NCBI GenBank assembly: GCA_001414345.1
Contig: LLCB01000625.1
Span: 1 to 16,071 of the forward strand
Source: Hymenoscyphus infarciens
Lineage: Eukaryota; Ascomycota; Leotiomycetes; Helotiales; Helotiaceae
Direction of reading: 5' to 3'
Length of the DNA: 16,071 bases
Position numbers and translations under genes: made by a program. Shown piece after piece: positions 8,938 to 16,071 of this stretch. The notes beneath the pieces were generated by a model. It was not told the origin of the DNA and made no database searches. It was given only the letters and a program-made list of their open reading frames with translations. How positions within the stretch are numbered: the stretch's first letter is position 1; each line of letters opens with the position of its first letter.

Positions 8938-9300
8938 TATAATAGTATACTATCTTATATAGCCGATATTACGTGGTATATACTATATATATAAGGTTTT
9001 AGTAGTTGTTATTTTATATTATCTAATTTAGAAAGGTTAAGTACGTCTATACGTCCGTCTAGACTTTTAGACGTACTTTATAGAGTTCAGGCTTTTATAT
9101 TAGCTAACGTATATTATTATTCAGTTTTATACCTCTTTTATATTATCTGAAACCTCTTATATATAGTAGCCTACTTCTAGAGTTAGAAAAGGCTAGTTAT
9201 TATTTTCTTCTATATTAATACCTAGTATCTATATATATTATTCTACTATATACACTTCTATATACCTCTACTATAGTTATATATATTTCGTACTATTATA
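8938..9300 (+). repeat. 5' LTR of element 2
   Basis: 363 bp, starting TATAATAG and ending ctattata. The TATA box lies at about 9158-9166 and the predicted transcript start tagttattatttt at 9194-9206. Compared with element 1 it has a net 53-bp gain around 9035-9090 that contains the palindromic arms gtacgtcta (9041-9049) and tagacgtac (9068-9076). Confidence 0.94.
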
Positions 9301-9315
9301 TAAAAATAATAACTA
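9301..9315 (+). promoter_or_regulatory. Self-priming primer-binding site (element 2), covarying
   Basis: aaaataataacta (9303-9315), 2 nt after the LTR, is the exact reverse complement of 9194-9206 in the LTR. Both arms differ from those of elements 0 and 1, and the core is one base shorter, yet pairing is kept. This covariation is the best evidence that the pairing mattered. Confidence 0.75.
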
Positions 9316-9645
9316 CTCTTCGCTAGTGATAGTCTTAATAATATCTCCTTTAAGCTTATTACTACTCTTTATTTAGAAGTCGATTTACTCTTGATTTAAA
9401 ACATTATAATAGTATTTTTAAATAGCTAAGTAATTAAAGACTACCTAGACAGCTAGTAATACTAGGGTTTAGTATCTATATAAATAGCTAGTAAAAATCG
9501 TATTTTAGTATACGTTGAAGGATTAGAATATACTAAGTATTCCCGAGAGTTCTAATAACCCTAGATTTAGTAAATAAGTCGACTTATAATAGTTATCTAA
9601 AAGGCTTCTAAATCTAACCTTACCTCTCCCTCTAAATTAATAAAG
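9316..9645 (+). other. Element 2 untranslated leader
   Basis: It is homologous to the leaders of elements 0 and 1 (same acctagacagctagtaat and gctagtaaaaatc blocks). No coding signal is seen. Confidence 0.75.
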
Positions 9646-10420
9646 ATGTCGAACCTAGTTCTACTATAAGGTATTAAATAACCTTCTAGGGCTACCTCTC
9701 TTTCTAAAAGCTACTTAAATAGTACTTATATACTAAGATCTAGAAGATCTTAAAGAAATAACAATAGTTAAAGAGACTAGTAGGACTTCTTAAATATAGA
9801 CTAGATATAGTTAGTTATATAAGCTTTAAAAGTAGAAAATCAAGAAATAAGAAATCAGCTAGCTAAGCTAGAAAGACAGATAAGTAATATTTAAAGTTAA
9901 TAAATCGCTACTCTAAACTCTCTCTAATCTAATCCTCTTTTAAACCTTTAATCGAACCCTCTCTTACTTTAAAGCCCTAATTACCCTTTTTAGCTATAGT
10001 TAGCTACCTCTAATGCCTTTTAATATACCTTCTATTAATATCTTTAAAATATCGAACCTAGTTCTACTAAATAGTATTAAGTAATAACCTCTTCTAAGGC
10101 TACTCCTCTTTTTAAAAAACCCTTTAAACTCTTTCTAAATCACCTCTATATACTAAGACCTAGAAGATCCCGACAAAACGATAAGTAAGACTTCTTAAAT
10201 ATAGATAATATATAGATAAGATAGTGATATAAAAACAAAGGAAAAAACAATCGATTAGAGAGATAGAAGACAAAATTATAAGCGAACTTTAAAGTTAATA
10301 ACTAAATCCTACCTCTAAACTCTTACTAATCTAACTCTTATTCAACTCTCCTTTACTTTTTAAGCTCTAATTTAAACCTCTTTTACTTAAAGAACACCGC
10401 TACTCTTAATACCTTTCTAC
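9646..10420 (+). pseudogene. Gag N-terminus, tandemly duplicated (element 2)
   Basis: The first copy begins at ATG 9646 (MSNLVLL...) and matches the Gag N-terminus of element 1 at 5174: an SRRS basic block and a coiled coil reading ALKVENQEI-NQLAKLE at about 9820-9875, then a Pro/Ser-rich linker. A second copy begins at ATA 10049 (former ATG), 403 bp later, with the same tcgaacctagttctact start, the ctaagacctagaagatc block and a coiled-coil remnant near 10250, and runs to about 10420. Because 403 is not a multiple of three, the second copy lies in another frame, so the duplication would not give one longer Gag unless an indel came later. Stops at former Gln codons break both. Confidence 0.72.
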
Positions 10421-11040
10421 TACTTTCTAACTCTTAAATCTCAAATCTCGAATTAGATATAAATTAGTTAAAATACACTTTCTATTAAGATAAAACTTAA
10501 AAGCAAGCTCTTAACTAAGTTATCACTATCTTTATTAATCTTAACTAAATATTATCTAACTTAACTTTAAACTTCTCTTAAACTAAAAAACTATAGTTAT
10601 AGACTAAGTCCTAGCTAGTATAAAAGTTAAAAAGTTAAAAGAGATAGAAGTAGAATTAGGAGAAGAATACGTTAAAGAAACTTTTACTAACTTTAAAAGG
10701 TTACTTTTTAAGTATAGCTATACTTAGAGAGATACTAGAATTAGAACACTTCTTTTATATATAGGATAAGATTATATCTTAGCTCTAAAACTTATCTACT
10801 ACTTTTAAGAGACGCTAGAATTATAACTTTACTAAAATAGTAAACGATCTTTTAGCTAGATAAGAAGATATACTAAAATACTAAGTTACTTATAATTAAT
10901 ACTCTAGTTAAAAAGAATACCTCTCCATTCTTATCCAGTTTAGCTCCAAATCCTTTATAATATAATAGCAACTCCTCTTCTAAAATCAAAAGATAATAAT
11001 TAAGTTCTTAAGTATCTTAAAGGGAACGAGGTAGCCTATA
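10421..11040 (+). pseudogene. Partial Gag capsid remnant (element 2)
   Basis: From about 10640 to 10960 the sequence matches the C-terminal half of the capsid of elements 0 and 1 (KETFTNFK, FLSIAIL, EILELE and LIN-TLV blocks; element 1 at 5930-6170). The N-terminal half of the capsid (element 1 at about 5620-5900) has no clear counterpart. 10421-10640 instead contains a copy of the cttaactaagttatcact word (about 10510) normally found in the 3' region. Element 2 therefore seems rearranged inside gag and probably made no complete capsid protein, independently of RIP. Confidence 0.6.
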
Positions 11041-11084
11041 GACCTAAGTAATATAGTTCCTATAACAGTACTAATAAATGTCGT

Positions 11085-11465
11085 ACCTAAAACTGTACTT
11101 CTTTTTGAACTTTAACAATAACTTTGTCTTTGACCTGCTAAAACTACCCCTTTTATTGTCCCTGGATACTTGGACAACAATTTCAACTTTAACAACTCGG
11201 CAACAAACTCCTTTGACCAGCCGAAACCCTACCTCTTTTTGTTGTCTTGAACTTCGGACAGCATTTTCAAATTCAGCAATAACTCTTTTGACCAGCCGAA
11301 ACCATCTCTTTTATTGTCCCTAGATACTCGGATAATACGATAACTTCGGCAATAACAATATATTTAACTAGCTGAAACTATCTCTTTTGTTGTCTTGAAC
11401 TTTAGATAGCGTAACTTTGATAACATTTAGTAATAACTTCGTCTTTTGACTAGCTGAAACCCTAC
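11085..11465. repeat. Tandem repeat, five units of about 75-83 bp (element 2)
   Basis: The word tttgaccagccgaaacc and its RIPed forms recur at about 11129, 11212, 11287, 11363 and 11445. Between them, two alternating fillers appear: ...attgtccctggatac... and ...gttgtcttgaacttc.... Element 1 has only one copy (about 6382). This block keeps many CpA and TpG. A chance 81-codon ORF (11078-11323) results from the repeat and is not a gene. Confidence 0.82.
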
Positions 11466-11509
11466 TAACTCTAGTATAGAGTCTTTCTTACTTTTATTAC
11501 TTTCTTTTC

Positions 11510-11529
11510 ACTTCTAGCGGGCTAGAAGT
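11510..11529 (+). other. Hairpin copy 1 (element 2)
   Basis: Arms acttctagc (11510-11518) and gctagaagt (11521-11529) are followed by cctcttttt. Same structure as 6443-6463 in element 1. Confidence 0.65.
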
Positions 11530-11975
11530 CCTCTTTTTCATCTAAATTTGACTTAGATACGAATTAGTACGCTCTTAAAAGGATAGTAACCTTTTAGCTA
11601 AGTTATCACTGTCTATAATATTATTGACTTTTCGGTTCCGACTTTTTGAATTCTTCGACTTAGATACGAATTAGTACGCTTTTGAAAGAATAGTAACCTC
11701 TTAGCTAAGTTATTACTATCTACGATATTATTAACTTTTCGTTTCCGACTTTACTCTAAGTCCTTGCTAACCTTAGTTTAGATGAACTTATACTCTTTTA
11801 ATAAATTTAAATCAGAGAATTCGAATCGGATGCGAATTAGTATACTCTTGAAGTAAGCTCTTAGCTAAGTTATTACTTTTATTTATAATAACGTTACCTC
11901 TTGATGTTTATATCTAAGTTAACTCTAAATTCGCTTCTAACTTTATTCTGAACTTTTTCTTTCCTACTTTCTTTT

Positions 11976-11996
11976 ACTTCTAGCTAGGCTAGAAGT
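11976..11996 (+). other. Hairpin copy 2 (element 2)
   Basis: acttctagct (11976-11985) pairs with ggctagaagt (11987-11996) with one G-T pair and is followed by ccttttttt. Confidence 0.65.
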
Positions 11997-12610
11997 CCTT
12001 TTTTTATTTTGAACTTTTAAATCGAACATAAGTTAAATTAGTACGCTCTTAAAAGGATAGTAAGCTCTTAACTAAGTCATCACTGTCATCTATAATATTA
12101 TCGACTTTTCGGTTTAGACTTTACTTTAAATACCCGCCGACCTTAGTTTAGACGAACCTATACTCTTTTTTTATTCGAATTCGAATCAGATGCGAATCGG
12201 TACACCCTCGAAGTGAACTCTTAGCTAAGATATCACTGTTACTTATAACGTTACCTCTTAATATTCGCCTTTAACTCTATTTTAAACTTTTACTAATTTT
12301 ACTTTAAACTTTCTCTAACTACTAGATAGATTAGACTATACTCTTTTAGTAGATGCGAATACTTACTTTAATATTAAAGGATTAGAAACGAAGTCTTTTT
12401 ATAAGTATCTACGAAGTAGGTCGGTTATAATTTAAGACTGATATCTTAATATCTCGCTTATAATAAAATTTAACTAAATAAAGTATCTTTAAACCTAGGT
12501 TAGCTACAATTTAGACTCTAATCTACCTTTTCACTTATAACAAATATAACAAATATTATAACACTTATACTATTCTGATTCCACTCTAAACCTTAAACGA
12601 TAAGAGATAG

Positions 12611-12645
12611 AAGACTCGGGACAAGTCTTTTTCAAGGAAGGGGGA
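12611..12645 (+). promoter_or_regulatory. Terminal hairpin and polypurine tract (element 2)
   Basis: aagactcg (12611-12618) and caagtctt (12622-12629) form the hairpin seen also at 6905-6923. The purine tract aaggaaggggga (12634-12645) directly precedes the 3' LTR. Confidence 0.78.
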
Positions 12646-13008
12646 TATAATAGTATACTGTCCTATATAGCTGATATTACGTAGCATATACCGTATATAT
12701 AAGGTTTTAGTAGTTGTTGTTTTACATTATCTAATTTAGGAAGGTTAAGTACGTTTATACGTCTGTCTAGACTTTCAGACGTACTTCGTAGGGTTCAGGC
12801 TTTTGTATTAGCCGACGTATGTCGTTGTTCAGTTTCGTACCCCTTTTATATTATCCAAAACCTCTTATATATAGCAGCCTACTCCTAGAGTCAAAAAAGG
12901 CCAGTTATTATTTTCTTCTATATTAGTACCTAGTATCTACATACGTCATTCTACTATACGCACTCCTATATACCTCTACTATAGTTGTATATATTTCGTG
13001 CCGTTACA
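12646..13008 (+). repeat. 3' LTR of element 2 (least mutated LTR)
   Basis: 363 bp, starting TATAATAG and ending CGTTACA, the only copy that keeps the canonical CA end. Its inverted ends are therefore TGTAAC.../...GTTACA. It keeps many C and G where the 5' LTR has T and A. Transcript-start word at 12903-12914. Confidence 0.95.
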
Positions 13009-13013
13009 CTATC
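13009..13013. repeat. Target site duplication CTATC, right (element 2)
   Basis: It is identical to 8933-8937 and directly follows the CA end of the LTR. Confidence 0.95.
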
Positions 13014-15000
13014 TACTATTATAGAAGCTTTTAAGAAATAGTACCTTAAACTTATATTATATTAGAAGTATATTAATATATATTTAGACTATAGATTATT
13101 AGAATACTTTATAATAACTAAGCTACTTACTACTAAGTAAGTCTAATAAATAGAGTTTTTATTAGACTTTAACTTTTAGATCTAATTTACGTCTAAAAAG
13201 AATAATTAAAAAGTAGATATATTAACCTAATATAAATAAGACTTAAAAACCTATAATTAAGCTAAATTAGATAGTCGCTTATATACTCTCTTAAAACCTA
13301 ATTACTTAAACCTCTAAATTAACGTTAAACTTACTTAGATCTTTTTATAAGAATAGTCTATATTACTTAATATAATAGATATTATTTTAAAGTTAAGTTT
13401 AAATATAATTTAGAAGTTAAAAGAAGATAACCTATACTCCTTTTAAAAAGAATATTATAAACTTCTAAATAAATACTCTATCTTATCTAATAATTTACTT
13501 CTCTTTAAGAATCGACTTTACGTTTAAAGAAATACTAAACTCTATATAAAGCTAATCTAAGAAGTCTATAACTAAGTATCTAGTACTTACCTAAGTATAA
13601 AAAAGATATACTAGTTATTAGTATAATACTACTACTAGGTTAGACTAGGTTTAGACTATAAGAGATATATAGTAAATTATTAAGCTTATAAATACTCTTA
13701 TTCTTAATAAACTAAGTAGTAAGGCTTTCTTTACCCTCTTCTAGTATCTAACTATCTTATATAATATTTATATATAGATTTTAAATTATTCTTAAAAGAT
13801 AAATATAAATTTAATACTATACTAGTATTTATTAACTAACTTAGGAAGGAGTTAGTATTAATACTCTACTACTTAACTATAAACGTTAAAAGCTTAGCTA
13901 AACTCTTTATTTAATAGATTTACTATTTTAGTTACTACTCTAAATTTATTATATCTAATTAAGAACTTTAATTTATATTATTATTTTAGACTAAACTTTA
14001 TTAAATAATTAGTATTAAGCTTAAGCTTAGTACTATCTACTATAAATAAATAGATAGATAGATAGAGATAATAAACTAATATATTAATTAAAGACTAAGG
14101 CCTTTTATAAACTACTATTAAGATAACTAGAGCGAATTAATCTCTTTAATAGATAGAGTATAAATAATACTTCTATACTTATCTATTAGTATAACCTCTT
14201 ATTAGCTTAAGTTTAGACTTAACTAAAGGACTTTATAGAACTAGAATATACTAAAGACGTCTATTCCCTAGGAATATCTTAACTATAATAAGGTAGTAGA
14301 AGTAGCTTAATATATATACTCTATTTAAGAGATAGTAAAAGATAATATAAGTAAGGCTTAGAAAAGAATAGAGAATAGTATAAATTAATACTAAAGAGCT
14401 ATTAACTAAAACGTTAGAAATAAAGTCTACTTATCTACTAAGAATCTTAAAATAAATCGTCCTAGTTAAAAGCTTACTAAATAGTAAATAGAATCTTTTA
14501 AAATACTAGATTATATAAGACACTCTTATAAGCTAAAACTTCTAGAAGGATTATTAATTTATAATATTTTTACTCTTAATATACTTTTAAAGAATCTAAA
14601 TACCTCTCTACTAGAATAAGAAGCTCTAGAGCCTTTACTAAACATTATTTAAAATATATAAGAATAAGAGGTTTAAGAAATACTTAATAATAGACTTTTT
14701 AAAAGATAGCTATAATACTAGGTAAAATAGGTTAGATATAATTTAAATCCTACTTAGTATCTTATAAATAATTTTTAGAGTTTACTATATTATCTAAAAG
14801 ACTTTTATACTAAATATCTAGAATAGCTAAGACTACTTTAACTCCTTTCTAAATAGATTAATATATAAGAATTAGATAAGAATTAAGTAAAAGAGTTAAT
14901 TTATAAAACTCTATTAATACTCTCTAATTCTAGTTACTCTTAATAAAGAACTTATAATAAAAACCTAAAAGAAAATACTAACTAGTAAGAATATTTAAAA
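13014..15000 (+). pseudogene. Pol, last part: RNase H end, integrase, chromodomain
   Basis: Joined to 8937, the frame reads KELSTIIEAFK, the usual Gypsy RNase H KELLAIVEAFKEW block, then LEYF-TTKLLT (about 13080-13135) and a KADALTR-like end (about 13200-13230). Integrase: the zinc-binding region ends in a Tyr-rich NY-AYKYS stretch near 13670-13705, where NCxxC is expected. Core: GFLYPL...DFK with catalytic Asp 13777-13779, SN-EL-F at about 13954-13970 where SDRGPQF is expected (catalytic Asp now AAT 13957-13959), and the QTDGQTE block with Glu at 14065-14067. A chromodomain follows at 14668-14835 (EV-EILNNRLFKR, Y-VK-VRYNLNPT, NF, DFYTKYLE), with its Trp codons turned to TAG. Chromodomains steer chromovirus integration to marked chromatin. 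The end is uncertain. Confidence 0.88.
14668..14835 (+). other. Chromodomain-coding segment of element 0 pol
   Basis: It is separated here because it defines the chromovirus clade. The order EVEEIL, a basic stretch, YLVKW, a G-Y turn, TWYP, NF, and a DFH..YP tail is recognisable, in the same frame as integrase. Aromatic-cage Trp positions read as stop codons. Confidence 0.82.
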
Positions 15001-15029
15001 TTAATAAAGTAAAGAACTAAAACTAAGTT

Positions 15030-15735
15030 ACTACTAAAACAGGGCCTACTAACCCTCTCTAGGCTATAGCCTCTCCTTCCTCTAACTTATTATCCTCCTC
15101 TCTACTCTCTTAAGTATAAAAAGCCTAAATCAGCTCTTCCTCTACCTTCTCCTTATAAGTACGCTTCTTACCTTAGTAACCTCTTATAACTAGCTTAGGA
15201 GAGAATGCTTATAAACTCTTTAAGTAGGCTTTAAAGAGGACCTAAACCTAGGTTTAGATAGAAGTTCTACTCTTTATAGTATAGAGTAAGAACTATTAAA
15301 TATTAGTAACTAAAACTACTCTAATAAGTAAGAGATACTTATAATAACCTTAGTATAAAGTGCTTAAGTCTTCTCTAAGAGAGTAAACTATACCTTCGAA
15401 CTATTCTTTAGTACCTCTATACTAGTAATAACTAATATCTTATCTAAGGCTTTAATAGCCTTCTTAATCTCCTCCTTCTCCTTTTTAAGCTTAAGCTTAT
15501 TAAACTCCTTCTTTATAAACTATAGTAACTATCTAAGTTAGAACGGATTTAGTATATATTTAAGATTAAACTTACTAGAATATATATAGTATTCTACTCT
15601 ATATAGTATCTATACTTCTTTAACTTTAGCTTCTTAAAAACGTATATATAATCTCTATTCTAAGATTTTACCTAAAGGCACTAAACGTAGTAGACTCGGT
15701 AAGTAGCTAGAAGCGTACTAGGAGAATATAGGAGA
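15030..15735 (-). pseudogene. Unidentified RIP-degraded coding region, minus strand
   Basis: Read on the minus strand from about 15735, one frame gives about 150 codons with only TAA/TAG breaks at likely Gln codons: a YLPSLLRLVPLGKILE block, RFxEAKVKEV, FNLKYILNPF, then a Lys/Glu-rich helix FNKLKLKKEKEEIKKAIKAL (about 15450-15515 on the plus strand) and LVITSIEVLKN. Beyond about 15290 the signal seems to shift frame and continues to 15030 with RTYKEKVEEELI and EEDNKLEEGEAI. The predicted protein looks helical and charged. I do not recognise the family; a DNA-transposon or other repeat ORF is possible. It points toward element 0, whose 3' end it may have replaced. Confidence 0.5.
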
Positions 15736-16071
15736 GGTATTTTACTATATTAGATTAGCTCTAAATTAGGCCTAATAAAGAAGAGAAAGACTTACTTTTA
15801 TATATATATATATAATATATATATATATTCTAGGATAAAAGTTAGTATATAAGAATATACCTAATTAAAAGGTATTCTTACTATATATATATTATTTTAG
15901 ATAAAAAGAAAAGAAGAAGAAAAGTTAGAATCAGAGAAAAGTCGTCTACTAATATACTACTTATAATAATAGCTATTACTTTATAATTATTATTTATTAC
16001 TTAATAATTACTATTATAATATATAATAATAGTAAGAATATAATAACTCTATAGTAGTATACTACTTTCTA
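15736..16071. other. AT-rich low-complexity end of the window
   Basis: No gene is seen. It contains a TA microsatellite at about 15799-15828, an imperfect inverted repeat gaatatacct / aggtattc near 15852-15878, many ATA/TAA runs, and a perfect 14-nt palindrome agtagtatactact at 16053-16066. Confidence 0.6.

Larger units (their letters stand above)
11490..12310. repeat. Tandem duplication of about 367 bp, with an inner 107-bp duplication (element 2)
   Basis: The word ttagctaagttatcactg recurs at about 11594, 11701, 11861, 12068 and 12221. Pairs 11861/12221 and ccttagtttaga 11771/12141 are 360-370 bp apart. Pair 11594/12068 is 474 bp apart, explained by an extra 107-bp copy (11594 to 11701) in the first unit only. 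Each unit starts with the acttctagc hairpin (11510-11529 and 11976-11996). There is no coding frame. Confidence 0.75.
8938..13008 (+). mobile_element. Element 2: gag-bearing, pol-less LTR retrotransposon with expanded 3' repeats
   Basis: A 4071-bp element with 363-bp LTRs (8938-9300 and 12646-13008), flanked by CTATC. It carries a self-priming site, leader, a tandemly duplicated Gag N-terminus, a partial capsid domain, and then about 1.6 kb of non-coding tandem repeats before the polypurine tract. No pol domain is present. It inserted into RNase H of element 0. It is related to element 1 but its LTR is 53 bp longer and its 3' region is expanded. RIP is uneven: the 5' LTR is more mutated than the 3' LTR, and 11080-11340 is mild. 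Confidence 0.93.
2075..15000 (+). mobile_element. Element 0: RIP-inactivated Ty3/Gypsy chromovirus (Tf1/sushi-like), split by two insertions
   Basis: This is an autonomous LTR retrotransposon in the order LTR, leader, gag with CCHC knuckle, protease, reverse transcriptase, RNase H, integrase, chromodomain. After removal of the two inserted elements (with one target copy each) it measures about 6.1 kb, a normal size for a chromovirus. Every domain is recognisable by reading through stop codons at former Gln and Trp codons. Gag lies in one frame and all pol domains in the -1 frame relative to it, preserved across both insertions because RIP only substitutes bases. The left end is tentative and the right end is uncertain: no 3' LTR is seen, and the pol frame fades between about 14870 and 15030. 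It cannot move by itself. Confidence 0.88.

Noticed and set aside
11078..11323. 81-codon ORF as a gene
   Set aside because: It lies within the 75-83 bp tandem repeat of element 2 and simply translates it; element 1 has no equivalent frame.
2399..14900. Mitochondrial or organellar AT-rich DNA with an alternative code
   Set aside because: Stops fall at Gln and Trp positions together with Cys-to-Tyr and Asp-to-Asn changes, which is RIP and not a code change; target duplications and LTRs mark nuclear retrotransposons.
15799..15828. TA run as a functional origin or terminator
   Set aside because: It is a simple microsatellite with no supporting context.
15000..16071. 3' LTR of element 0
   Set aside because: Searched by eye for the TATA block, the agtttttcctttt word, the tagtacctagtat block and the polypurine tract; none is present.

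Overview
This window looks like part of an AT-rich, repeat-filled block in a filamentous ascomycete (Pezizomycotina) genome. Two things point there: three nested LTR retrotransposons of the Ty3/Gypsy chromovirus (Tf1/sushi-like) type, and a very strong repeat-induced point mutation (RIP) signature. RIP here means CpA to TpA, and TpG to TpA on the other strand. By eye, positions 13009-14520 contain no CpA or TpG at all, while CpG sites survive. Gln codons have become TAA/TAG, Trp codons TAG, Cys codons Tyr and the catalytic GAT codons AAT. No intact protein-coding gene is evident.

Layout: 1-590 is a tandem satellite (unit 50-52 bp) carrying a near-perfect inverted repeat in each unit. 590-870 is AT-rich transition DNA. 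870-1560 is a non-RIPed, apparently single-copy island with only short ORFs that I do not recognise. 1560-2075 is AT-rich DNA with a promoter-like CACGTG/TATA block. About 2075 to 15000 is one old autonomous chromovirus (element 0), with LTR, leader, gag with a CCHC knuckle, then protease, RT, RNase H, integrase and chromodomain. It is split by two younger insertions. Element 1 (4493-7249) has 310-bp LTRs and TTTAT target duplications and lies inside the protease. Element 2 (8938-13008) has 363-bp LTRs and CTATC target duplications and lies inside RNase H. Removing each insertion plus one target copy rejoins the pol frame exactly. No 3' LTR of element 0 is seen. 15030-15735 carries a degraded coding region on the minus strand that I could not identify, followed by AT microsatellite and low-complexity DNA to the end.

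Elements 1 and 2 share R/U5, leader and gag with element 0 but carry no pol. They have long, repeat-rich, non-coding 3' regions, so they look like gag-bearing non-autonomous derivatives that would depend on a pol-encoding relative.

The most interesting signal is a 13-nt perfect complementarity, in all three elements, between the predicted 5' end of the transcript (inside the LTR, about 30-40 nt after a TATA box) and the sequence 2 nt after the 5' LTR. Element 2 has a different sequence in both arms, yet they still pair. This is the arrangement expected for Tf1-type self-primed reverse transcription, supported by covariation.
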